Of a stretch of 12,197 nucleotides of DNA, positions 1-6,746 are shown piece by piece (within the stretch, counting starts at the first letter, position 1; the number at the start of each line of letters is the position of its first letter). Origin of the DNA: Pseudomonadota bacterium (GTDB lineage Bacteria; Pseudomonadota; Alphaproteobacteria; SMXQ01); assembly GCA_022562375.1 (NCBI GenBank), contig JADFPK010000017.1:3132-15328 (forward strand). The letters run 5' to 3'. The notes under the pieces are model-generated. The model did no database searches. It saw only the letters and a program-made list of their open reading frames with translations, and had not been told where the DNA came from. The translations under genes and the position numbers were made by a program.

Positions 1-663
1 CCGGCGTGGATCCAGACGGCGCTGGTTTACGCCCGCGCCTATCTCGTGCACCAACTCGGCATTCCGCTTACCGACGTCGAATGGTTCCAGGCCGGCGTCA
101 ACGTCGCCGGGCTTGGCGACGAGGTGGTGCCTGTGCTGCCCGAAGGGGTCAGCTATACCCCGGTGGCGGACAAGTCGCTGACCGATCTCCTGATCGGCGG
201 CGATGTCGACGCCATCATCTCGGCCCGCCCGCCGAGGGCCTTCGAGCAGGGCGACAGGCGCATCCGCCGGCTGTTCGCCGACCCCCAGGCGGCGGAGGAG
301 GCCTACTGGTCCGAGACCGGCATCTTTCCCATCATGCACACCGTGGCGATGCGCCCCGAGGTGATCGAGAATTATCCGTGGGCGCCGAGGAACCTGTTCG
401 CCGCCTTCGAGGAAGCGAAACGCCGCGCCATGGTGCGCGCGCTCGACGGCAACATCTGCCGTTTTCCGATGGCCTGGAGCGTCGATAACGCCGAACGGGC
501 CCGCGCCATGTTCGGCGAGGACTTCTGGCCCTATGGAATCGAGGCCAACCGGCGGACCCTGGAGGCCTTCCTCGGTTTCGCCCACGAGCAGGGCGTGACA
601 GAGCGCGCCTTGACGCCCGAGGAGTTGTTCCCCCACGACGTCCGGAGCCTTTTTAAAATCTAG
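1..663 (+). CDS. 4,5-dihydroxyphthalate decarboxylase-type / ABC substrate-binding-like protein (5' end missing)
   Basis: The frame is open from base 1 to the TAG at 661-663, giving 220 residues. The true start is upstream of the window, and by family length (about 320-330 aa) roughly 100 N-terminal residues are missing. The internal GTG at 46 is in frame but is not a likely start, because the family similarity already continues before it (AWIQTALVYARAYL). Family signatures visible are a strand with DVDAIISARPP, then YWSETGIFPIMH, then NYPWAPRNLFAAFEEAK, then DFWPYGIEANRRTLEAFL, and a C-terminal EQGVTERALTPEELF. These are typical of the Pht5 / 4,5-dihydroxyphthalate decarboxylase family, whose fold is that of a periplasmic binding protein. 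Members are variously annotated as decarboxylases of aromatic acids or as ABC-transport binding proteins, and the substrate cannot be read from sequence. The gene ends 3 bp from the convergent methyltransferase gene. Confidence 0.85.
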   Translation, partial: PAWIQTALVYARAYLVHQLGIPLTDVEWFQAGVNVAGLGDEVVPVLPEGVSYTPVADKSLTDLLIGGDVDAIISARPPRAFEQGDRRIRRLFADPQAAEEAYWSETGIFPIMHTVAMRPEVIENYPWAPRNLFAAFEEAKRRAMVRALDGNICRFPMAWSVDNAERARAMFGEDFWPYGIEANRRTLEAFLGFAHEQGVTERALTPEELFPHDVRSLFKI

Positions 664-666
664 GCG

Positions 667-1491
667 TTATCCGAGTGGCATGGGCGTGGCGCTGAATAGC
701 TCGCGCCGTATCAGTCCCTGTTCTAAACCTTCAATCCTTTTTCGCCGGCTGGTCAATCGATCCGAATATTCACCCTCTCCAAGCAATTCGGTCAGTTCGT
801 TGGCGTAACTTTCTTCCTGGTCGAGCAGGTCCCGAACCGTCCCGAAAAACCCAGCCGTCATATCGACCCGGTCCGTTGTTTGCCATCGCGCCTGGCGCAG
901 CATCGTCGGATAATCGACCGTCGTTGCGATGAATGGAGGTCCGGACGCCACGGCCCGTTCATAATCGCCGGAGGAGAGATTTGGAGTGATGGATAAGACC
1001 GAAAACACCAATTTCCCGGTGTCGCGAATGACGCGCCGACACTCTTTCAGCACCGCGAGCTTCGCTTCCAGGCAACACAGCACGTCCGAGTGGAAGATGG
1101 CGTCGAAGCGTGCGCTGCCGAATGGCAACGCGGCACCATCCGCCATGGCGACGAAGCACCTTTCCCCGATGCAATCCGAAGCCGCCCGCTCCGCCGCGAC
1201 CCGCAGCCCTTCGATGGGAAGGTCGATCAGAGCGACATCACAGCCCGTGGTGGCCGCCAAATAAAGCCCAGGCCATCCGGAGCCGGAGCCGATTTCCAAA
1301 AGACGCCTTCCCGGGCCCAGCGCCAGCATTTCGCCGACGTCCTCGGCTTCATGACGCGTCGTCCAGCTGGTCGCCCCGTAGTCGCAACCGAACACGGAAC
1401 GCTCGATCCGCCGGATGACCTCCGATCGGGCATGCCGGTATTTCCTGGAAAAACGGTCGATCTGGGCCGCTTTGTCAGCCGTACGCGCCAT
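667..1491 (-). CDS. Class I SAM-dependent methyltransferase
   Basis: A 274-aa Rossmann-fold methyltransferase. Motif I is LLEIGSGSGWPG (residues 64-75). The acidic end of strand 2 is D90 (ALIDLP), the motif II region is ADGAALPF (117-124), and FDAIFHSDVLCC (129-140) is the post-II strand. The preceding stretch GCDYGATSWTTRHEA (35-49) is seen in a family of stand-alone small-molecule methyltransferases, but I cannot name the substrate. I chose the ATG at 1491 because a GAGG lies 8-12 nt before it. An in-frame extension to 1608 exists, but it is low-complexity and runs into pssA. The gene lies 58 bp downstream of pssA on the same strand, so it may be co-transcribed. That raises PE methylation as an idea, but it lacks clear resemblance to PmtA. 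Its base composition looks less GC-rich than its neighbours, which may mean transfer. Confidence 0.85.
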   Translation of the reverse strand: MARTADKAAQIDRFSRKYRHARSEVIRRIERSVFGCDYGATSWTTRHEAEDVGEMLALGPGRRLLEIGSGSGWPGLYLAATTGCDVALIDLPIEGLRVAAERAASDCIGERCFVAMADGAALPFGSARFDAIFHSDVLCCLEAKLAVLKECRRVIRDTGKLVFSVLSITPNLSSGDYERAVASGPPFIATTVDYPTMLRQARWQTTDRVDMTAGFFGTVRDLLDQEESYANELTELLGEGEYSDRLTSRRKRIEGLEQGLIRRELFSATPMPLG

Positions 1492-1549
1492 TCCGCCTCG
1501 TCTCGTGCAAATTCCGAAAACTTGACCGTGCCGGGGCGCGAGCGGGGTT

Positions 1550-2461
1550 TCAACCGCGCTCGAACTTGTCCGGCGGTCCGGCGGCGGGCGGCAGGTCCGC
1601 CGGCTCATCCGCGTGGTGTTCGGCGACTTCCTCGAACACGCGGTCGGCCGCCGCCTCGGCGGCTTCGATCTCGGCCATGGTCTCCTCGGGCGGGCGTTCC
1701 CGCAGCCGGGCCGCCTCGCGCTGCAAGGCGCGGAAGGCGCGGACCGAGAACGGCAGCGAGATAATATAGGCGATGATGATCACACTCACCGTCGCCCACG
1801 GCGAGGTGACGACGAAGGCCGCCAGCAGCCCCACCAGCAAGAGCACCGGCAACACCAGCTTGTGGGGGACGCCAAACTGCTTGAAGGCATAGGTCGGGAT
1901 GCGGCTGATCATCAGCAAGGCGACGGTGACGATGACGGCGGCGTTCAACAGCGGGGAGACCAGGAAAGCGCCGCCGAACTGGAAACTCAGGATCATCGGC
2001 AACAGCACCAGCCCGGCGGCGGCGGGCGCCGGCACGCCGGTAAAATAGTTGTAGGCCCAGGCCGGCATGTCGGAGACGCCGAGCTTGGTGTTGAAACGGG
2101 CGAGCCTCAGCGCCGCGCAAACGGCGAAGAGAAGGGCGAGCGCCCAGCCGAAGCCCCGCGCGTGTTGCAGGGTCCAGAAATACAACAGCACCGCCGGCGC
2201 GACGCCGAAACTTAGGAAGTCGGAAAGCGAGTCGAGCTCGGCGCCGAATTTGGTCGAGCCGCCGACGAGGCGCGCCAGCCGCCCGTCCAGCGCATCGAAT
2301 ATCGACGCCAGCGCGATCGCCACGACCGCCAGCTCCCACCTCGCCTGAAAGCCGAAACGGATCGCCGTCAGCCCGGCGCAGAGCGCCAGCACGGTGACGA
2401 TGTTGGGCAGCAGCCGGTTGAACGCCACGGCCTTGATCCGGGGACGGCGGGGCCGGATCAT
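1550..2461 (-). CDS. pssA: CDP-diacylglycerol-serine O-phosphatidyltransferase (phosphatidylserine synthase)
   Basis: A 303-aa integral membrane protein that joins CDP-diacylglycerol and L-serine to give phosphatidylserine and CMP, the first committed step to phosphatidylethanolamine. The CDP-alcohol phosphatidyltransferase signature is complete: D56-x2-D59-G60-x2-A63-R64-x8-G73-x3-D77-x3-D81. Its four aspartates bind the metal and substrate. Hydrophobic segments follow at about 18-34, 42-56, 84-118, 128-160 and two or three more before a charged, Glu-rich C-terminal tail (about 225-303). The start is fixed by the neighbour: the ATG at 2461-2459 overlaps the psd stop TGA (2460-2458) as ATGA, the usual sign of translational coupling. 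This is the typical alphaproteobacterial psd-pssA order, so the product of this enzyme is handed directly to Psd. Confidence 0.95.
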   Translation of the reverse strand: MIRPRRPRIKAVAFNRLLPNIVTVLALCAGLTAIRFGFQARWELAVVAIALASIFDALDGRLARLVGGSTKFGAELDSLSDFLSFGVAPAVLLYFWTLQHARGFGWALALLFAVCAALRLARFNTKLGVSDMPAWAYNYFTGVPAPAAAGLVLLPMILSFQFGGAFLVSPLLNAAVIVTVALLMISRIPTYAFKQFGVPHKLVLPVLLLVGLLAAFVVTSPWATVSVIIIAYIISLPFSVRAFRALQREAARLRERPPEETMAEIEAAEAAADRVFEEVAEHHADEPADLPPAAGPPDKFERG

Positions 2462-3150
2462 CGCGTCCCCCCCCCCTCGTCCGGCGCCGGAGCGTTGGCG
2501 AGGGTGTCGGCGATGACGGTCTCGCCGGCGATGGCCGTTTCCCCGGCCTTGACCAGCACCGGCACATGATCGGGTAGATAGACATCGAGGCGGCTTCCGA
2601 AGCGGATGATGCCGAAGCGCTCGCCCGCCTTCACCTCTTGACCGGGGACCAGCGTGCATTTGATCCGCCTGGCGATGAGGCCGGCGATCTGGACCACCGC
2701 CAGGTCGAGGCCTTCCGCCGTCTCCAACCGGATGGACTGGCGCTCGTTGTGCTCGGAAGCCTTATCGAGGGAGGCGTTGAAGAACCGGCCCGGCCGGTAA
2801 TCGACCCGGCTGACGGTGCCGTCCGCGGGGACGCGGTTCACATGGACGTCGAAGACGTTCATGAAGATGCTGACCCGCGTCATCGGCGCGTCCGCGAGGC
2901 CGAGTTCCTCGGGCGCCGCCGCCGGACCGACCGTCATGATCTTGCCATCGGCGGGGCTGAGGATGACGCCGCGCCGCGCCGGCGGGTCGCGGTCCGGATC
3001 GCGGAAGAACCAGACGCACCAGGCGGTGAGCACCAGGCCGGCCCAGCCCAGGGGCGGGGCGAGGTAACCCAACAGCACAGAGGCGCCGCCAAAGAGTGCG
3101 ATAAACGGCAGGCCCTCACGATTGATGCGAATGGGAAAGGATTTGGGCAA
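2458..3150 (-). CDS. psd: Phosphatidylserine decarboxylase proenzyme, short (type A-like) form
   Basis: A 230-aa pyruvoyl enzyme that decarboxylates phosphatidylserine to phosphatidylethanolamine at the inner membrane. An N-terminal hydrophobic segment (about 14-47, a helical hairpin or a pair of helices) is followed by the decarboxylase domain. Visible catalytic features are SPADGK (D68), VHVNR (H103) and the self-cleavage site RFGSRLDVYLP at G185-S186. Cleavage there would leave a 185-aa beta chain and a 45-aa alpha chain with an N-terminal pyruvoyl group. About 230 aa is normal for the short form, against about 320 for the E. coli type. The start is read as TTG at 3150: no ATG or GTG lies in this frame before the upstream stop, and GGGAG sits 7 nt ahead of the TTG. 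The ATG at 3170 belongs to a different frame. A sigma-70-like promoter lies about 40-70 bp upstream. Confidence 0.93.
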   Translation of the reverse strand: MPKSFPIRINREGLPFIALFGGASVLLGYLAPPLGWAGLVLTAWCVWFFRDPDRDPPARRGVILSPADGKIMTVGPAAAPEELGLADAPMTRVSIFMNVFDVHVNRVPADGTVSRVDYRPGRFFNASLDKASEHNERQSIRLETAEGLDLAVVQIAGLIARRIKCTLVPGQEVKAGERFGIIRFGSRLDVYLPDHVPVLVKAGETAIAGETVIADTLANAPAPDEGGGTR

Positions 3151-3191
3151 TCCCAGGCTCCCGAGCTCATGACCGGATCGACGACCGGTTC

Positions 3192-3220
3192 ATTCTATCG
3201 CCCAGCGCGCGCAAGGTTAA
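3192..3220 (-). promoter_or_regulatory. Candidate sigma-70 promoter for psd-pssA
   Basis: Reading the minus strand, TTAACC (3220-3215) and TAGAAT (3197-3192) are separated by exactly 17 nt. They match the -35 and -10 consensus at 4/6 and 5/6 positions. Transcription would start near 3185, leaving a leader of about 35 nt before the psd TTG start. The placement between divergent genes and directly upstream of psd supports it. There is no experimental evidence. Confidence 0.5.
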
Positions 3221-3268
3221 GCGAATAGCGCACGCAGGCCGAGCCATGCCGCCAAGCGGCCCGGCCCA

Positions 3269-3316
3269 AATCCCGCGAATCCCCCGCGAATCCCCCGCGA
3301 ATCCCCCGCGAATCCC
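3269..3316. repeat. 11-bp tandem repeat in the divergent intergenic region
   Basis: The unit AATCCCCCGCG occurs three times without change (3278-3288, 3289-3299, 3300-3310). It is flanked by a 9-bp shortened copy (3269-3277) and a 6-bp tail (3311-3316). The 11-bp period is not a multiple of three and is close to one helical turn. It lies between psd and the + strand gene at 3376, about 50 bp upstream of the -35 of the psd promoter. It could be a slippage-prone tract or a set of helically phased protein sites; the sequence alone does not decide. Confidence 0.9.
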
Positions 3317-3375
3317 AGGCCACGCGGGCGTTTCGGGCCGCCCGTTTACCGATTTTAAAGGAAGAACCGGTAACA

Positions 3376-3975
3376 ATGGCGGGCTCAGAGGAGGAGGCGT
3401 TCTTGACCGATATTTCTCCACAACCCACGGATCCAAAAGTAGATCTAGGCACCTTGGGCGGTCGGCAACGGCCGGTCGAAATCGGCACGATCGCCTTCGG
3501 CGAGGATGGGACGGTCGAACATCACCCGCCGCCGAGCCCGCTCGACTTTCGTTTCGTCTACCGCGAAATCCCCTTCCTCGCGGCGCTCCGGCGGGAGGAG
3601 GAAAAAACCACCCTCGCCATCCAGGCAGACCTCGGCATCCTGCCCTACTCCCTCGAATTCCGCGAGAAGCGGGACCGCCTGCTCGACTGCCTGGCGCTGC
3701 TCGATCGGGCGGCGCCGGGCGCCATCTTCCTTGACCGGCACAAGCGCATCGCTTATCGGGATGAAGTCGAGATTCCCCGGGCGCTGAGCCCGGTGAACAT
3801 CCTGGCCTATCTCACCGGTTTGTTGCTCGACGCCGGAGTATATCTCGAGTTGCTGAGCGAGCCCCTGGCGCTCAGCCGCCAATCGCCCGGGGAAGACGAA
3901 ACCCCGCCCGGGGAAGACGAAACCCCGCCCGGGGAAGACGAAACCCCGCCCGAGGAAGCGCCCGAAAGCCGGTGA
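3376..3975 (+). CDS. Uncharacterised 199-aa acidic protein with C-terminal PGEDETP repeats
   Basis: I do not recognise this protein with certainty. It has no signal peptide or membrane segment, so it is probably cytoplasmic. The core (about 30-165) is well-formed coding sequence: GTIAFGEDGTVEHH, then a Phe/Tyr-rich stretch, then GAIFLDRHKRIAYRDEVEIPRALSPVNILAYLTG and GLLLDAGVYLELL. This pattern of short charged strands followed by two helices faintly resembles YbjN/CesT-type chaperone folds, which is a guess. The C-terminus (171-191) is three identical PGEDETP heptads followed by a diverged one. Two starts are possible: ATG 3376 (AAAGGAAG 11 nt upstream) and TTG 3403, codon 10, with a much better AGGAGG 5-6 nt upstream. 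The gene is convergent with the LysM gene (30-bp gap). Confidence 0.75.
   Translation: MAGSEEEAFLTDISPQPTDPKVDLGTLGGRQRPVEIGTIAFGEDGTVEHHPPPSPLDFRFVYREIPFLAALRREEEKTTLAIQADLGILPYSLEFREKRDRLLDCLALLDRAAPGAIFLDRHKRIAYRDEVEIPRALSPVNILAYLTGLLLDAGVYLELLSEPLALSRQSPGEDETPPGEDETPPGEDETPPEEAPESR
3886..3948 (+). repeat. In-frame 21-bp tandem repeat (3 perfect copies)
   Basis: Units at 3886-3906, 3907-3927 and 3928-3948 are identical at nucleotide level, and each encodes the heptad PGEDETP. A degenerate fourth copy follows (PEEAPES). Identity at synonymous sites points to recent slippage rather than to selection on the protein alone. The 7-codon period keeps frame, so copy number can change without destroying the gene. 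Confidence 0.95.
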
Positions 3976-3998
3976 AAACGGCGCCCCCGGCGGGGCGT
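3975..3998 (-). terminator. Weak candidate terminator of the LysM gene
   Basis: Between two convergent stops there is a 6-bp GC hairpin (3982-3987 with 3992-3997, 4-nt loop CGGC, plus a G-T closing pair at 3981/3998). On the minus strand it is followed, 2-3 nt after the stem, by TTTT (3978-3975). The U-tract is short and displaced, so function is uncertain. It has no U-tract on the + strand. Confidence 0.3.
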
Positions 3999-4005
3999 CG
4001 GTCGA

Positions 4006-5133
4006 TCAGTTGATCTTCGTCGCCTCGGGAACGGCGAAGACCTGGCCGGGATAGATGAGGTGGGGATCCCTGATCTGGTCGCGGTTGGCCTGGTAGATCA
4101 CGGTGTACTGGATGCCGCGGCCGTAACTCCGCCGGGCGATACGCCACAGGCTGTTGCCCGGTTGCACGACGATCACCGATTCGCCGGGCAGGGAGGCCAG
4201 GGCGGCGGCCCGCGTGAACGGGATCTCGACCCGGGCGATGACCTTTCCGCCGGTCTCCACCTGATCCACCCGCAAGGCATAGGTGCCGGGCGCGAGCGGG
4301 GCTCTCGGCGTGAACCGCCACCTGCCCTTGGCGTCGGCCTCGGCCGTCCCCGCCGGCCGATCGTCGAGATAGATCCTCAGCCGGGCGCCGGGGCGGGCCC
4401 GGCCACTGATGATGACGCGGCCCTCGGTGTCGTAATCGATGACGTCGATGGAAAGCGTATCCGCGCCTTGCCCCGACCTAGCGCCCTCCGCCGGCGCCAC
4501 GGCGAGGCGCGGCGCCTGGAAAATCGTCGGCGCGCCGGCGGAGGGCGTTCCCGGCCTACCGCCTGAAGGCGGCGCCTGCAGGACCAGGCTCGGACCCTGG
4601 GCGGCGCCCTGGCGCGGCACCATGAGGACGAGCGGTTGCGACGGCTCCGTCACCGGCCTGCCGGCGATGTCCTTGCCCTTCTCGGGCACGACCATCACCA
4701 CCTCGGTATCGGCAAGCACCGGCTCCTTGCCGGGAAGCTTGGCCGAAAGGCCCAACCGGCGGCTGCCGGGGGGCAGGGGCTTGTCGGGAACCAGCACCCA
4801 TTCGCCCCGCTTGTCGGCGGTCACCTTGCCGATCGTCTCGTCGTTGGAGAGGATCGTCACCTCGGCGCCGGCGGCGGCGCGCCCGGCGATCACCGTATCG
4901 CCCCTGGGGTTGACGCGCACGATATCGAAGCTCGGCGCCACCGGCCCCTTGACGCCTTGCCGCTCGTCAACCGATTTCCCGGGCTGGCTAGGCGCCGGCC
5001 CGGCGGCGGTGGGCGCCGGCGCCGTTGCCGCCGTCTTATTCCCGCCGGTGTCCCGGTCGAGGAGATAATTCAGCACGATCGCGCCGGCGAGGACCACGGC
5101 ACCGATGATGGCTAGCAAAAGAGGCCGGCTCAC
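4006..5133 (-). CDS. Membrane-anchored Ig-like and LysM domain protein
   Basis: A 375-aa envelope protein. One N-terminal membrane segment (about 5-24) is followed by an Ala/Pro-rich linker (30-56). A first bacterial Ig-like module comes next (about 68-150: DTVIAGRAAAGAEVTILSND, then GEWVLVPDKPL), and then a Pro/Gly-rich spacer (155-225). A second Ig-like module follows (about 228-308: GRVIISGRARPGARLRIYLD, then GRWRFTPRAPLAPGTY), and a single LysM domain closes the protein (about 320-369: VQPGNSLWRIARRSYG ... IYQANRDQI ... IYPGQVFAVP). LysM binds the glycan strands of peptidoglycan, so the protein should span the periplasm from the inner membrane to the wall; its function is otherwise unknown. 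The start is the GTG at 5133, with GGAGG 7 nt upstream. An in-frame extension to 5427 runs into the neighbouring cytochrome gene and looks non-coding. Confidence 0.9.
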   Translation of the reverse strand: MSRPLLLAIIGAVVLAGAIVLNYLLDRDTGGNKTAATAPAPTAAGPAPSQPGKSVDERQGVKGPVAPSFDIVRVNPRGDTVIAGRAAAGAEVTILSNDETIGKVTADKRGEWVLVPDKPLPPGSRRLGLSAKLPGKEPVLADTEVVMVVPEKGKDIAGRPVTEPSQPLVLMVPRQGAAQGPSLVLQAPPSGGRPGTPSAGAPTIFQAPRLAVAPAEGARSGQGADTLSIDVIDYDTEGRVIISGRARPGARLRIYLDDRPAGTAEADAKGRWRFTPRAPLAPGTYALRVDQVETGGKVIARVEIPFTRAAALASLPGESVIVVQPGNSLWRIARRSYGRGIQYTVIYQANRDQIRDPHLIYPGQVFAVPEATKIN

Positions 5134-5167
5134 GCGCTTCCCTCCGCGAAAATCAACGCCAATAGCC

Positions 5168-5196
5168 TTACTAATACGACGCCGGGCCGGGCGCAA
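5168..5196 (-). promoter_or_regulatory. Low-confidence promoter for the LysM gene
   Basis: On the minus strand TTGCGC (5196-5191) and TAGTAA (5173-5168) are spaced 17 nt apart, in the 92-bp gap between the dihaem cytochrome stop and the LysM start. Each hexamer matches consensus at only three positions. Read-through from the cytochrome genes is an alternative. Confidence 0.22.
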
Positions 5197-5225
5197 GTTT
5201 TGCGTCGGGGCGGGCCCCGGAAACC

Positions 5226-6149
5226 TTAATCCAGGTTCTCGTCTTCGACCTCGAGGCGATTGTCGATCGGCGTCAGCGATTTCAGATAGAGCGCGATGGC
5301 GCGGCGGTCGGCGGCGGTCAAACGGGAGGTCCCGTTCTCCACCACCTCGGCCATCAGGGAGCCCGCCACGTCGCCATCGGCCTTGATGCCGGTCTCGAGC
5401 ATGAGTTCGAGGTCGCCCAAGTCCCACTCGCCGATGCCCGTGGCTTTGTGCGGCGTGATGTTGGGTACGGTCTCGCCGTCGGGTCCGTCATCGGTCCCGG
5501 CCATCCACTTGGCGCTGTCCAGCCCCCCGATCAGGGTGCGCGGCGTGTGGCATTCGCCGCAATGGACCAAGGCTTCGGCGAGATAGGCGCCGCGGTTCAA
5601 TTCCGCCGACATCGAAGGATCGCGCCGGTAGGGCCCGGGCGTGAAATGGAGCGCCTTCCATAGCCCGAGAAGGGGGCGGAAACGGAAGGGAAAATTCACC
5701 TCGTGCGGCCGGTTGGCCTTCTTAACCGGAGGCAGGGAAAAGATGTAGGCCTTGAGGTCCAGCATGTCCCGTTCGGTCATTTTGGTGAACGAGGTGTAGG
5801 GGAAGACGGGATAGTAATGATCGCCGTCCGGGGAGACGCCGGAGCGAAGGGCGCGGATGAAATCGCCATCGCTCCATTCGCCGATGCCGGTGACGGGATC
5901 GGGGGTGATATTGGGGCCGTAAAAGGTACCGAACGGCGTCTCGATCGCCCGCCCGCCGGCAAGCAGCGGCCCTTTCTTCTTGCTATCGGTGTGGCACGCC
6001 TTGCAGCCGGCGGCATGGAAGATATAGGCGCCGCGCTCGAGCGCCTCATGTTCGCTTGCCCGCCCCGGTTCGACGGCCGGAGCGGGCGAAGCGGCAAAGG
6101 CGGCGAACCCGATGGCGGCGCAAAATATCCCCGCCCGGGCCGAACGCAT
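5226..6149 (-). CDS. Dihaem c-type cytochrome, periplasmic
   Basis: A 307-aa protein with a Sec signal peptide (about 1-26, hydrophobic core FCAAIGFAAFAAS, cleavage likely after PAPA) and two cytochrome c domains. The first haem site is C49-K-A-C-H53, followed by the repeated block GPNITPDPVTGIGEWSDGDF. The second is C197-G-E-C-H201, followed by VPNITPHKATGIGEWDLGDL. The two halves are clearly an internal duplication. Likely axial methionines are M124 (first) and M266 (second). This architecture is that of the cytochrome subunits that take electrons from periplasmic alcohol, aldehyde or molybdopterin dehydrogenases. No such dehydrogenase is in the window, so its partner is unknown. It lies 87 bp downstream of the class II cytochrome c gene on the same strand and is probably in the same transcript. 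There is no clear SD; the region before the ATG is locked in a strong hairpin. Confidence 0.92.
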   Translation of the reverse strand: MRSARAGIFCAAIGFAAFAASPAPAVEPGRASEHEALERGAYIFHAAGCKACHTDSKKKGPLLAGGRAIETPFGTFYGPNITPDPVTGIGEWSDGDFIRALRSGVSPDGDHYYPVFPYTSFTKMTERDMLDLKAYIFSLPPVKKANRPHEVNFPFRFRPLLGLWKALHFTPGPYRRDPSMSAELNRGAYLAEALVHCGECHTPRTLIGGLDSAKWMAGTDDGPDGETVPNITPHKATGIGEWDLGDLELMLETGIKADGDVAGSLMAEVVENGTSRLTAADRRAIALYLKSLTPIDNRLEVEDENLD

Positions 6150-6157
6150 GGCAACGC

Positions 6158-6184
6158 GCCCCGCCGGTCTCAGGCCGGCGGGGC
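6158..6184 (-). promoter_or_regulatory. Strong GC hairpin just upstream of the dihaem cytochrome start
   Basis: A perfect 10-bp stem (GCCCCGCCGG at 6158-6167 with CCGGCGGGGC at 6175-6184) closes a 7-nt loop. It begins 8 nt upstream of the ATG at 6149 and contains the only G-rich SD-like bases. There is no U-tract on the minus strand, so a classical terminator is unlikely. It could lower translation of the second cytochrome relative to the first, or act as an RNA-processing or 3'-end-stabilising structure for the upstream cistron. Confidence 0.6.
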
Positions 6185-6236
6185 TCCGGGGCCGGGGCCG
6201 GGCGTAGGGGTAGGGTCCGACACCGCCAGGGAATTC

Positions 6237-6722
6237 CTACTTTTTCTTTTTCTTCGACGCCCGGAAGAGCTTGTGACAGCCACCGCAGGCCTTGCCGACC
6301 GCCTTGAACTGGGCGGCGGCGGCCTTCTTGTCGCCGCCGTTGGCGATCTTGACCAGCTTCGCCGTTTCGGCGTTGAGCTTCTTGGCCGAGGCCTCGAACT
6401 TCTTCCAGTCCTGCCAGATTTCCGGCTTCGCCCTGGTTTTCATCTTGTCCGCGCCGGTGCCGGCGGGGAACAGATCGGTAAGGCCCCTGCCGGTCAGTTC
6501 GAGTGCCATCGCCTGATTGGCCAGTTGGCCGGTAAAGCCGACCTTGCCCCTGACGATCGCCTTTATGGCCTTGAAGTGGCCAAATTGTGCACTCATCACC
6601 GCCCTTCTGTACTTGACCACGTCCTTGGCATCTTCCGCCGCATAGGCCACGGCGCCGGCGAGGACGCCGAACACGAGTGCCGTCAATAGGACCATAACCC
6701 CTGTTTTCTTGAAATTTTTCAT
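6237..6722 (-). CDS. Class II cytochrome c (cytochrome c' / c-556 type)
   Basis: A 161-aa periplasmic four-helix-bundle cytochrome. The signal peptide spans about 1-28 (MKNFKKTGV, hydrophobic core, cleavage at AYA-AED). The single haem site is near the C-terminus, C146-G-G-C149-H150, as is diagnostic for class II. The first helix carries VKYRRAVMSAQFGHF. M43, in this position, would be the sixth ligand and would make it a low-spin c-556 type rather than a high-spin c', but this assignment is an inference. The tail ends in five lysines, which is unusual and may aid docking to an acidic partner. The start ATG at 6722 has AGGAGAGG a few nt upstream. The dihaem cytochrome follows 87 bp downstream and is a plausible redox partner. 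Confidence 0.92.
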   Translation of the reverse strand: MKNFKKTGVMVLLTALVFGVLAGAVAYAAEDAKDVVKYRRAVMSAQFGHFKAIKAIVRGKVGFTGQLANQAMALELTGRGLTDLFPAGTGADKMKTRAKPEIWQDWKKFEASAKKLNAETAKLVKIANGGDKKAAAAQFKAVGKACGGCHKLFRASKKKKK

Positions 6723-6746
6723 CGATCCTCTCCTCGGAAGCTCCAC

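Noticed and set aside
667..1491. Phosphatidylethanolamine N-methyltransferase (PmtA)
   Set aside because: Position after psd-pssA suggests it, but the sequence around motif I fits a different small-molecule methyltransferase family.
2462..2659. 66-residue N-terminal extension of PssA into psd
   Set aside because: It lies wholly inside psd in another frame, and the ATGA overlap gives a standard coupled start.
5134..5427. 98-residue N-terminal extension of the LysM protein
   Set aside because: It overlaps the 3' end of the dihaem cytochrome gene, is Arg-rich shadow sequence, and would bury the membrane anchor. GTG 5133 has a proper SD.
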